Source of the DNA: Zhouia amylolytica
Lineage (GTDB): Bacteria; Bacteroidota; Bacteroidia; Flavobacteriales; Flavobacteriaceae
Length of the DNA stretch: 64,000 bases
Reading direction: 5' to 3'
Assembly (NCBI RefSeq): GCF_900116365.1
Contig: NZ_FPAG01000006.1
Coordinates: 186,001-250,000 of the forward strand
Made by a program: the position numbers and the translations under genes. Shown piece by piece: positions 47,704 to 55,928 of this stretch; position 1 is the first letter of the stretch, and each line of letters starts with the position of its first letter. Below the pieces are notes generated by a model. It worked only from the letters and a program-made list of their open reading frames with translations, was not told where the DNA came from and ran no database searches.

Positions 47704-50265
47704 CTAGAAATAAATTCTGAAACTAAAATTAGGAGTAGTTCCCAGAGAGACGTAATCGACTTGTTGAATTTTATTGCTTTTTTCGTCTTCAAGACGATAA
47801 TAGCGGTCTAAAGTATTTTTTTCATTTAGAATGTTTAATAACGAAACTCCAATAGACCCATTTATACTTTCGGAAAAATCAAATTTGTATGTTGCTGAAA
47901 AATCAGTTCTTAAATAGTTTGGTAGATTACTGCTATTTGGTTCTTCGTAATTGATGTAATTTCCCGTGTTGCTAACGGTAACTGAATTGTTCTCCCTGGG
48001 TTTTGTGTAGGGTTTGCCTGTGCGCCAATTTGCTCCTAAAGCGAATTTTATACTGTTTAAGGTATAGGTGCCTGCAAATGACATTGAGTGTTTAATGTCA
48101 AGGTTATTTGGGAACGTAGCAGGAGTAAGGGACTTGAAGGTGTAATTGTTATTATTGTAGGTGTAGCTTAGCCAGGTGCTAAAAGTTTTAGTCTTTTTAT
48201 TGATCAGGAACTCAATACCATTAACTTTATAACTTCCACTTGTGCGCTGAAATTGATTTTGATTTTGGAACCCCTGGTTCGACGTGGTAATACCATCTAC
48301 TTTTTTATAAAAACCTTCAATGGCCATGTATAAATTGTCGTGGTTGTAGTTAAAACCAATGGAGGCCTGTTTACTCTGAGTAACGGGCAAGTCTTTATTG
48401 TTGGCAAGTATCCACCTGCGTTTTTCAATTCCCAGAAAATCCCTTTGAAAGTCTATGATCTGGTTCGTTACCTGATTCTTCATTTCGCCGAGAATTTCAA
48501 CCGAAAATTTAGTATTGAGTCGCTGGTTAAAACTTACTCTGGGTTCTAAAATAAATTTTCCAAAACGTTCAATGTAATTTAATCTTCCTCCTAATTTTAA
48601 ATATGTATTCTTGTTTGCGGACAGGAAGTTCATTTCGGAAAAGAGCGCATGATTTCGGACTACACCTTTAATTTTACTGTAAAAGAAAGGATTGTTAACG
48701 TTTTGAATATTTGTGATCCCAACCTCATAGAATTGATACCCGTTTAATAGAGAAATAGAATGACTTGCTTTATATTTTGTCGTTAATTTTCCACCAAGTT
48801 CCAGGACCTCGTTGTTTTGAATCAGTCTCTGATCAGTCTCCAGAGCTAAATTAGTTGCATCGAGGTTATAATTGGTATAATAACCACTTATAGTTGTAGA
48901 GAATCGCGTATTCCAATAACTTTTCAGGCTACCTCCAAAAGCAAAATTAGTTTGATCCAAAGAACTTTGTTTGGTTTCAGAAGTGTCTTTTTGTGTAAGG
49001 GTTTCTTCATAATCAAGGTGATTGTTCATGGCAATAATATTAGCCCTGAACTGATGTTTTTCATTAGGATCATAAAGTATTTTTAAACTTGTATCATAAA
49101 AGAAGAAGTCTTCGCTTTGTGTACTGTTTTTAGCAACTTCTTCATTTTCGAAGTTGGTTATTTTAGTGTCTTGGAAAGCCCTGTCGAAAAAGCTGTTGTA
49201 GGTAGGTGTTTTAAGCCAGTCGGTGATTGATCTCCTTGCCGAAACCTGAATTCCCAACTTTTCGTTTAGAGGGATGTGTGCATATCCATCGGTACTTATC
49301 AGGTTGAACCCGATGCCCCCAAATGCTTCGCCTTTCAATTGATTGAATGTTTCAATATCTATCGTGCCGCTAACACCATCAGTATAGGAGGCTGAGGTGC
49401 CATTTTTAATGATAGATACTTTTTCTGTTAAATGTGGGTTGAAAGCAGATATTAAGCCGAAAAAATGGCCGGATTGATACATCTTGATCCCATCCCACAG
49501 CAAAAGATTCTGATCGTTAGTACCGCCTCTAATGTTTATGTTTGATACCGTTTCACTGATACTTTCAACTCCCGGTAAGGCTTGTGCTGTTTGTAATACA
49601 TCTGGGTCCGTTAGGCCAGGTAATATCCCAAAATCTTCGGTGATTATCTCAATACTCCCACTTCTTTGTTTGGAAAGTCCGTTGGTTAAATACTGATAAA
49701 CCACTACTTCACTAAGTAATTCTGTTCGGTGATCCATATAGATATGTTCACATGAATCTGGTTTTAGGATTATTTTCTTTACTTCTATGAAGTAATTGTT
49801 GTAACCCAGAGACTGAATTTTAACGATGCTGTTTCTTGCTATTTTATTCAATCTGAAATAACCTGATTTATTAGAGATCGTCCCTTTTCCGTTAATGGTG
49901 ACGGAGGCTCCTTCAATTGGTGAATTTGAAAAAGTTTCATATATATAACCACATATGTCTACAGTAGCACTTTTGGTAATTATATAATTGTTGGAATCTA
50001 TTTGTTTGATCTCTAAATCTGTATTCCTGATTATATAGTTAAGGGATGCTTCTAGTGATGGTTGAGGCTTATATGCAAGAGTGATATTTGCGATAGTTTC
50101 ATCCGCATAGGAAAAAGACACCTGGTGCGTAGTTTCAATCTCCTTCAAAGTTTTTATTAATGCAACCTGAGCGACTTCTATATCTTGTCCCAATGAAAAA
50201 GAAGTAAAAATAAAGGCGGTAAAGTATATGAGTTTCAGGGCAGCCTTCTTAAATTTAGTCTGCAT
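47704..50265 (-). CDS. TonB-dependent receptor with N-terminal STN signalling domain
   Basis: An 853-residue outer-membrane receptor. After a signal peptide (1-26) comes an STN-type signalling domain (about 30-98; IETTHQVSFSYADETI and NYIITKSATV). A carboxypeptidase-regulatory-like domain follows (about 103-185; IEGASVTINGKGTI), then the plug (about 185-310; INIRGGTNDQNLLLWDGI) and a barrel ending in FSFRIYF. The STN domain marks a transducing receptor that signals ligand uptake through the FecR and ECF sigma encoded upstream; its start overlaps the fecR stop by 11 bp. The ligand is unknown; iron complexes are not implied by sequence. Confidence 0.9.
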   Translation of the reverse strand: MQTKFKKAALKLIYFTAFIFTSFSLGQDIEVAQVALIKTLKEIETTHQVSFSYADETIANITLAYKPQPSLEASLNYIIRNTDLEIKQIDSNNYIITKSATVDICGYIYETFSNSPIEGASVTINGKGTISNKSGYFRLNKIARNSIVKIQSLGYNNYFIEVKKIILKPDSCEHIYMDHRTELLSEVVVYQYLTNGLSKQRSGSIEIITEDFGILPGLTDPDVLQTAQALPGVESISETVSNINIRGGTNDQNLLLWDGIKMYQSGHFFGLISAFNPHLTEKVSIIKNGTSASYTDGVSGTIDIETFNQLKGEAFGGIGFNLISTDGYAHIPLNEKLGIQVSARRSITDWLKTPTYNSFFDRAFQDTKITNFENEEVAKNSTQSEDFFFYDTSLKILYDPNEKHQFRANIIAMNNHLDYEETLTQKDTSETKQSSLDQTNFAFGGSLKSYWNTRFSTTISGYYTNYNLDATNLALETDQRLIQNNEVLELGGKLTTKYKASHSISLLNGYQFYEVGITNIQNVNNPFFYSKIKGVVRNHALFSEMNFLSANKNTYLKLGGRLNYIERFGKFILEPRVSFNQRLNTKFSVEILGEMKNQVTNQIIDFQRDFLGIEKRRWILANNKDLPVTQSKQASIGFNYNHDNLYMAIEGFYKKVDGITTSNQGFQNQNQFQRTSGSYKVNGIEFLINKKTKTFSTWLSYTYNNNNYTFKSLTPATFPNNLDIKHSMSFAGTYTLNSIKFALGANWRTGKPYTKPRENNSVTVSNTGNYINYEEPNSSNLPNYLRTDFSATYKFDFSESINGSIGVSLLNILNEKNTLDRYYRLEDEKSNKIQQVDYVSLGTTPNFSFRIYF

Positions 50266-51169
50266 AAATCACAACCGTTTTGTCATCTTTCAGTTTATAC
50301 TGTAATTGTAACGGGAGGGTTATGGTTTTTAGTGCCTTGTTAATATCATTATGGTTAAACTCTCCGGTAAAATGATAATTAAGGTCAACATTGTTTGCGC
50401 TTATAGTCACATTAAATATACGTTCAAACTCTTTCAGAACCATTTGATATGGAATGCTGCTGAACTTGCTTCTGTTTTGTAGCCAATCTGGTTGGTTTGA
50501 TAATAAATGATCTTCGTTTTCTGTAACTATCCCGTTAATGACCAGGAATGATTTCCCTTTAGTGATTAGTTTGGTGAGGTCGTTGTATTGGACTCTTACG
50601 ATCCCTTCAAAGCATTTTATTTCATAGAAATTCTCACGATTCTTAACGTTAAATTGCGTTCCAACGACCGAAACAATTCCATCCTTGGTTATGACATCAA
50701 ATTTTTCCCCATGGGCCACTTCAAAAAAAGCTTCACCATCTAATTTCAATGCTCTTCTCTTGTTCCATTGTTTTTTACTGTATTCAGCTTTTGAGCTTGC
50801 ATTTAATTTTACAATGGAATGGTCTGGAAGATTAAAAGTTTCCTTCTTACCCTTCTCTGCAATAACAACAGTATTTGATTCATTGAAGAATAAAACCGTG
50901 GTTAGAATTACCGCAATGGTAGCGGCTATACCTGCTATGGCCTTCCAGGGTTTAATCTTTTTTATTTTAGGTTGCTTGTTAGTAAGACCAGTCTTCTTTT
51001 TTAAGCTTTCTAATTGCACATCTTCATTATATAAGGGAGATTGAAAAAGTGCAGTTTTTGCTATAATTTTTTCATATACCGATAGATCTTCAAGCTGTTT
51101 TAATGCTTGAAGTTCATCGGGAGTAATCTCTCCGCTTAACCATTTGGCAAGTAGGTGCTCTTTATTCAT
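50255..51169 (-). CDS. FecR-family anti-sigma factor
   Basis: A 304-residue inner-membrane regulator. The N-terminal cytoplasmic part is about 75 residues (LLAKWLSGEITPDELQALKQL). One membrane segment spans about 76-95. The periplasmic FecR domain contains DHSIVKLNASSKAEYSKKQW and GEAFFEVAHGEKFDVIT, and a C-terminal DUF4974-type domain runs from about 235 (FTGEFNHNDINKALKTI). It relays the signal from the receptor STN domain to the sigma factor. The sigma gene lies 78 bp upstream and the receptor gene overlaps its end. Confidence 0.93.
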   Translation of the reverse strand: MNKEHLLAKWLSGEITPDELQALKQLEDLSVYEKIIAKTALFQSPLYNEDVQLESLKKKTGLTNKQPKIKKIKPWKAIAGIAATIAVILTTVLFFNESNTVVIAEKGKKETFNLPDHSIVKLNASSKAEYSKKQWNKRRALKLDGEAFFEVAHGEKFDVITKDGIVSVVGTQFNVKNRENFYEIKCFEGIVRVQYNDLTKLITKGKSFLVINGIVTENEDHLLSNQPDWLQNRSKFSSIPYQMVLKEFERIFNVTISANNVDLNYHFTGEFNHNDINKALKTITLPLQLQYKLKDDKTVVIYAD

Positions 51170-51247
51170 TTTGTAATTTCCTCTAAGTCTTTCAGTCTAA
51201 CTTCTTATTCTATAACAGGTTAAAATTATAATACCCTACTGTAGAAG

Positions 51248-51763
51248 TCATATATTTTCAATTTCTTTTCTTAAACTAATCAATGCTCCGCTAATTCGCT
51301 TTTCAACAGCTTTTACCGAAATATTTAGCATTTCTGCAATCTCTTTGTATTTTTTCCCGTCGATGCGATTTAACAGGAAGGCGGTCCGTTGTGCTTCCGT
51401 AAGATTGGCAATGGCGGTTTGTAGTTTCATCATATACTCTTGTTCTTCGAGTATGAATTGTGGTGTTTCATTTGAGGCTTTATTTTTAGGTTGTTTTTCT
51501 GCATATTTTAATACAACCTTTTGGTGAGCGACGGTGTTTAAAAATGCATTATTAGCTACGGTATATAAAAATGACTTTGCCTTTTCGAAAGGTACATTTT
51601 TACAGTTAGTCCAGAGCTTTATAAAGGCCTCTTGGGTAATATCATTGGCTTCGTTTTCATTCCCGCATTTGTAAAAAATAAAGTTCCGAATGCTTTTACT
51701 ATAGGTTCTGAATAGCCTGTTAAAATTGTGTTCTTCGCAAACTGAATTGTTTATTTGGGGCAT
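51248..51763 (-). CDS. ECF RNA polymerase sigma factor (FecI type)
   Basis: A 171-residue sigma-70 of the extracytoplasmic-function class. Region 2 includes FRTYSKSIRNFIFYKCGNENEANDITQEAFIKLW (read in parts) and region 4 has AQRTAFLLNRIDGKKYKEIAEML with a helix-turn-helix (ISVKAVEKRISGAL). Region 3 is absent, as usual. Together with fecR and the STN-bearing receptor downstream it forms a cell-surface signalling cassette. A lipoprotein gene starts 98 bp away on the other strand, a likely regulatory target. Confidence 0.93.
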   Translation of the reverse strand: MPQINNSVCEEHNFNRLFRTYSKSIRNFIFYKCGNENEANDITQEAFIKLWTNCKNVPFEKAKSFLYTVANNAFLNTVAHQKVVLKYAEKQPKNKASNETPQFILEEQEYMMKLQTAIANLTEAQRTAFLLNRIDGKKYKEIAEMLNISVKAVEKRISGALISLRKEIENI

Positions 51764-51861
51764 TGAATTACTTTTGGAGGCTAAATTTATTGATTTTTTT
51801 TGAACCCTGTGGGAGGTAGGGTTTATTGTTTGTAATATGTTATTATAATAAACAGGAGTTT

Positions 51862-52575
51862 ATGAAAGTTATAAGAAAGATGAGGCGTAATACGATCATA
51901 AGTACAGTTTTTACATGCTTAACTTTAGGAACCTTGGTTTCATGCCAGGAAGAAGTGGAAGATATACGTGAAGGGGAAGAGGAAGCTGTTATCACATCAA
52001 ATTCTTCTTTGGTGCGGTTAATTCAGCGATCTACAGAAAGTAATGGTTATAAGGATGATTTTTTGGATCACTTTAGTTGTGGTTTCGTTTTGCCACCGTT
52101 TTCTGTAATCATTAATGGTACATTGATTGATATTCAGGATGAGGACGATTATCAAATTGCATTTGATATTATAAATGAGTTGGGTAACGAGTATGAAGTT
52201 GCTTTTAAATTTCCCCTTAAAATCAGAATGAATAATTATGCGGAGATTCAGGTAAATAATCAGTCTCAGTTTGAAGGTTTGATTTCTGAATGTGAGAACA
52301 GTAATGAAGGAGACCAGGGAATTCGGTGCTTAGACTTTCAATATCCTGTTACATTTTACACTTTTAATAACAATAGTGAACAAATAGGTAGTATTAGTGT
52401 AGGTATGGATGAAGAGATGTATCTTTTTATGGCGGATTTAAATGCAAGCTTTAGTGCGAGTTTTCAGTACCCGATAACTGTAACATTGTCGGAAGGAGAT
52501 GCCATTCGGGTACACAACAATTCAGAGCTGGAAACTGTTTTGATAGAAGCGAGAGGTAATTGCTCAGAAAATTAA
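51862..52575 (+). CDS. lipoprotein with a duplicated Cys-bracketed module
   Basis: A TTG frame opens at 51826, but the ATG at 51862 is preceded by CAGGAG and gives a clean lipoprotein signal (lipobox LVSC, Cys 28), so 237 residues. After an acidic linker come two related modules: residues 73-144 and 156-234, each beginning and ending with a Cys. Each also carries a similar block, VAFKFPLKIRMNNYAEIQVNN against ASFQYPITVTLSEGDAIRVHNN (short parts). I do not know a named family. It is divergent from the ECF sigma gene and probably exported to the cell surface, so it may be the cargo of that regulatory cassette. Confidence 0.78.
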   Translation: MKVIRKMRRNTIISTVFTCLTLGTLVSCQEEVEDIREGEEEAVITSNSSLVRLIQRSTESNGYKDDFLDHFSCGFVLPPFSVIINGTLIDIQDEDDYQIAFDIINELGNEYEVAFKFPLKIRMNNYAEIQVNNQSQFEGLISECENSNEGDQGIRCLDFQYPVTFYTFNNNSEQIGSISVGMDEEMYLFMADLNASFSASFQYPITVTLSEGDAIRVHNNSELETVLIEARGNCSEN

Positions 52576-52686
52576 ATGGAATTAATTTACCACATATTTA
52601 AAGTTATTTCCTATGAATGTCGATTAGGAAGATTTGCTTTCATTTTAATTTGTAAATTTATCGAAATTTAATTCGAGAAGGTTATC

Positions 52687-53445
52687 ATGAAAAAAGCCCT
52701 GTACCTGCTATTGTCGTTGTATATTTTTATTGGATGTTCTAATGATTCATCAACGAATGATGAAGATATTAAAAGAGCTAACCGACAAACAACAGGGGCT
52801 TCAGCAAATGACTTTTTATCAGATGATAATTTTAATAGTCTTACCATAGAGTTGATTTATGTAACCGGTTACAGACCGAATCAGTCTTCAATAGATAATT
52901 TAGAAAGTTTCATTCAAGAGCGAACTTATAAACCTGGGGGGATTAATTTTGTAGAAAGAGCGATTGCTTCACCGGCAAATTCACCATATACCATTCAGGA
53001 AATTGCCGATCTCGAAAATGATTACCGAGAAGAATATAACATGGGGGATAACCTTACCTTAAGCATTATGTTTATTGATGGAAAGTCTGATCAGGATGAG
53101 GGGAATTCTGTTGTTTTAGGGACGGCCTACAGAAATACTTCTATGGTTATTTATCAAAACACCCTGGAGCAAAATAGTAATGGAGTAGGTGAACCTGACA
53201 GGGTAATGCTTGAATCTACAGTCTTAAGACATGAATTGTCACATTTATTCGGATTGGTCGATTTAGGAACCCCGATGCTTCAGGACCATAAAGATGAGGC
53301 AAATGGGCATCATTGTGATGTTCAGGATTGCCTGATGAATTATCAGGTCGAGGCCGGAAGTGTTTTTGATATGGCTTCAGGAGGTACCATTCCTTCATTG
53401 GATCCACTATGTTTGGCTGATTTAAAAGCCAATGGAGGTAAATAG
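52687..53445 (+). CDS. lipoprotein with archaemetzincin-like zinc protease motif
   Basis: A 252-residue lipoprotein (lipobox Cys 17 in FIGCSND). The zinc site is HELSH at 182-186, followed by LFGL, and after an insertion of about 15 residues HHC (208-210) and CLM (215-217); a further Cys is at 242. This resembles the archaemetzincin pattern HExxHxxGxxHCx4CxM but with a longer spacer, so family and activity are inferred. Flavobacterial relatives are sometimes labelled membrane metalloprotease. It follows the duplicated-module lipoprotein after 111 bp. Confidence 0.78.
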   Translation: MKKALYLLLSLYIFIGCSNDSSTNDEDIKRANRQTTGASANDFLSDDNFNSLTIELIYVTGYRPNQSSIDNLESFIQERTYKPGGINFVERAIASPANSPYTIQEIADLENDYREEYNMGDNLTLSIMFIDGKSDQDEGNSVVLGTAYRNTSMVIYQNTLEQNSNGVGEPDRVMLESTVLRHELSHLFGLVDLGTPMLQDHKDEANGHHCDVQDCLMNYQVEAGSVFDMASGGTIPSLDPLCLADLKANGGK

Positions 53446-53503
53446 TTATTCAATCTTAAATAAAACTTAGCGTTTAATTTTATTAATCTTCGTTACAAAT
53501 CCT

Positions 53504-53511
53504 TAAATTTG
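53504..53511 (+). promoter_or_regulatory. -7 promoter element upstream of ffh
   Basis: TAAATTTG matches TAnnTTTG exactly, 26 bp before the ffh start. No clear -33 TTTG is present. Confidence 0.45.
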
Positions 53512-53537
53512 CGATTCTTAAAGCAAGAAGGATTACT

Positions 53538-54875
53538 ATGTTTGATAATTTAAGTGAAAAACTCGATGGCGCCCTCCATAAATTAAAGGGACATGGTCAG
53601 ATTACGGAGATCAATATAGCAGAAACGCTAAAAGAAGTGCGACGTGCACTTTTGGATGCCGATGTTAATTATAAGATAGCCAAAGAGTTTACCAACAATG
53701 TAAAGGAAAAGGCATTAGGTCAGGACGTATTAAATTCGTTAAAGCCTGGTCAATTGATGGTGAAGTTGGTAAAAGACGAACTGACCCAGCTTATGGGAGG
53801 GGATGCTGTAGGTATTAATTTATCGGGAACACCATCTGTAATCTTGATGTCTGGTTTACAAGGGTCGGGTAAAACAACTTTTTCTGGTAAACTGGCAAAC
53901 TTCCTTAAAAATAAGAAAACAAAGAAACCTTTATTAGTAGCTTGTGATGTATATCGTCCTGCGGCGATTGATCAGTTGCACGTCTTGGGAGAACAACTCA
54001 ATATTGATGTTTACTCAGATAAGGGGAATTCTGACGCGGTAGCCATAGCGAAGGCCGGTGTGGCTCATGCAAAGGCAAATGGTCATAACGTAGTGATTGT
54101 CGATACTGCAGGTCGATTGGGTATCGATGAGCAAATGATGAATGAAATAGGAAACATTCATGCTGCAATCGCACCAAGTGAGACCTTGTTTGTTGTGGAT
54201 TCAATGACAGGTCAGGATGCTGTGAATACGGCCAAGGCTTTTAATGATGTTCTTGACTTCGATGGGGTTATTTTGACAAAGCTCGATGGAGATACCCGTG
54301 GTGGTGCTGCTTTGTCAATTAAATCGGTCGTAGATAAGCCTATTAAGTTTATTGGTACCGGAGAAAAAATGGAGGCTATCGATGTGTTCTATCCGGAGCG
54401 TATGGCTGATAGAATCCTTGGAATGGGTGATGTGGTATCCTTGGTTGAACGAGCACAAGAACAATTCGATGAAGAGGAAGCGCGTAAGCTTCAAAAGAAA
54501 ATAGCCAAGAATAAGTTTGGTTTTGATGATTTCTTGAATCAAATTCAACAGATCAAAAAAATGGGTAACATGAAGGACCTCCTTGGAATGATACCCGGTG
54601 CGTCAAAAGCCTTAAAAGGAATAGACATAGATGATGATGCTTTTAAAGGCATCGAAGCTATAATACACTCAATGACTCCTGAAGAACGTTCGAATCCGTC
54701 TGTGCTTAATGCTAGCCGTAAAAAGCGAATAGCTAAAGGAAGTGGAACTACCATTCAGCAGGTAAATCAATTATTGAAGCAATTCGATCAGATGGGAAAA
54801 ATGATGAAAATGATGCAAGGTGGCGGCGGTAAGAAGATGATGCAAATGATGGGTGGAATGAAAGGAATGAGATAA
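53538..54875 (+). CDS. ffh: signal recognition particle protein Ffh (SRP54)
   Basis: A 445-residue SRP GTPase that targets nascent membrane proteins with FtsY and 4.5S RNA. The N domain is 1-85, the G domain has GLQGSGKTT (106-114), DTAGR and TKLDGD, and the M domain (about 300-445) is methionine-rich with a tail of MMKMMQGGGGKKMMQMMGG-type low complexity. The start ATG is followed by FDNLSEKLDGALHKLKG, the usual opening. folD follows after 86 bp and a terminator. Confidence 0.98.
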   Translation: MFDNLSEKLDGALHKLKGHGQITEINIAETLKEVRRALLDADVNYKIAKEFTNNVKEKALGQDVLNSLKPGQLMVKLVKDELTQLMGGDAVGINLSGTPSVILMSGLQGSGKTTFSGKLANFLKNKKTKKPLLVACDVYRPAAIDQLHVLGEQLNIDVYSDKGNSDAVAIAKAGVAHAKANGHNVVIVDTAGRLGIDEQMMNEIGNIHAAIAPSETLFVVDSMTGQDAVNTAKAFNDVLDFDGVILTKLDGDTRGGAALSIKSVVDKPIKFIGTGEKMEAIDVFYPERMADRILGMGDVVSLVERAQEQFDEEEARKLQKKIAKNKFGFDDFLNQIQQIKKMGNMKDLLGMIPGASKALKGIDIDDDAFKGIEAIIHSMTPEERSNPSVLNASRKKRIAKGSGTTIQQVNQLLKQFDQMGKMMKMMQGGGGKKMMQMMGGMKGMR

Positions 54876-54891
54876 AAAAAAATCAACAGGC

Positions 54892-54922
54892 TCCCGCATA
54901 CTTATGCGGGATTCTTTTTTAT
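54892..54922 (+). terminator. terminator after ffh
   Basis: TCCCGCAT (54892-54899) pairs with ATGCGGGA (54904-54911) around ACTT, followed by TTCTTTTTT. It lies 17 bp after the ffh stop. Confidence 0.85.
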
Positions 54923-54961
54923 AGTAATTATAGTAACCAAAACCGATTAACAACACAAAAG

Positions 54962-55852
54962 ATGGAGTTGCTCGACGGAAAAAAGATTTCTAATCAGATT
55001 AAAGATGAAATTGCAGCTGAAGTTTCTAAAATGAAAGAAAAAGGGGAGAAGGTTCCTCATTTAGCAGCAGTAATAGTGGGTAGCGATGGCGCTAGTCTAA
55101 CATATGTTGGTAGTAAAGTGAAAGCATGCGAACGTGTAGGTTTCGAATCTACATTGATTAAAATGCCAAGCACTACCAGTGAAATTGAATTGTTAAAGAA
55201 AATAGATGAACTGAACAAAAACGATGATATTGATGGTTTTATAGTTCAGTTACCTTTACCTCCACAAATTGATGAACAAGAGGTTTTGATGGCTATTGAC
55301 CCTGATAAAGATGTGGATGGGTTTCATCCTATGAACTTTGGGAAGATGGCTTTGGATATGAGTACTTTTATTCCGGCAACACCCTTTGGGATTCTTGAAT
55401 TATTAGAGCGCTATAATGTTGAAACTAAAGGAAAGCATACGGTAGTAATAGGTCGTTCTCATATTGTAGGTAGGCCAATGAGTATTTTAATGGGGAGAAA
55501 AGGATTTCCTGGTAATTCGACTGTAACATTAACACACAGTCATACTAAAAACATTACTCAGATAACCTCTCAAGCCGATATTATTATAACAGCACTTGGA
55601 AGACCACACTTTTTAAAAGCAGAAATGATCAAGGATGATGCCGTAATTATTGATGTCGGGATTACAAGAGTTGCGGATGAAAGTACGCCTAAAGGTTACA
55701 GAATTGCCGGAGATGTGGATTTTGAGAATGTAAGTAAAAAGGCAAGTTATATTACTCCGGTTCCAGGAGGAGTAGGACCAATGACTATTGCCATGTTGCT
55801 GAAAAATACATTATTGGCAAGGGAGCGCCGAAGAACCAAGGAAGGTAAATAG
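54962..55852 (+). CDS. folD: bifunctional methylenetetrahydrofolate dehydrogenase/cyclohydrolase
   Basis: A 296-residue FolD that interconverts methylene-, methenyl- and formyl-tetrahydrofolate for one-carbon metabolism. Conserved parts are YVGSKVKACERVGF with the catalytic Lys, IVQLPLPPQI, DPDKDVDGFHPMN, VIGRSHIVGRPMS and the final PGGVGPMTIAMLL. Length is normal. It has its own position between two terminators, so it is likely monocistronic or read with ffh only by leak-through. Confidence 0.97.
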   Translation: MELLDGKKISNQIKDEIAAEVSKMKEKGEKVPHLAAVIVGSDGASLTYVGSKVKACERVGFESTLIKMPSTTSEIELLKKIDELNKNDDIDGFIVQLPLPPQIDEQEVLMAIDPDKDVDGFHPMNFGKMALDMSTFIPATPFGILELLERYNVETKGKHTVVIGRSHIVGRPMSILMGRKGFPGNSTVTLTHSHTKNITQITSQADIIITALGRPHFLKAEMIKDDAVIIDVGITRVADESTPKGYRIAGDVDFENVSKKASYITPVPGGVGPMTIAMLLKNTLLARERRRTKEGK

Positions 55853-55871
55853 TTAAGAAATTATCTTAATA

Positions 55872-55902
55872 AAAAAAGGGAAGCAAATGGCTTCCCTTTT
55901 TT
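55872..55902. terminator. bidirectional terminator between folD and the barrel gene
   Basis: AAAAAAGGGAAGC (55872-55884) pairs with GCTTCCCTTTTTT (55890-55902) around AAATG. T-runs occur on both strands, fitting the convergent genes folD and the minus-strand barrel gene. Confidence 0.88.
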
Positions 55903-55928
55903 GTTTTTGGTTAGGATGTGATACGTGA

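Noticed and set aside
51826-51861. TTG extension of the duplicated-module lipoprotein
   Set aside because: It would put 12 residues before the signal peptide; the ATG at 51862 with CAGGAG upstream gives a normal lipoprotein signal.
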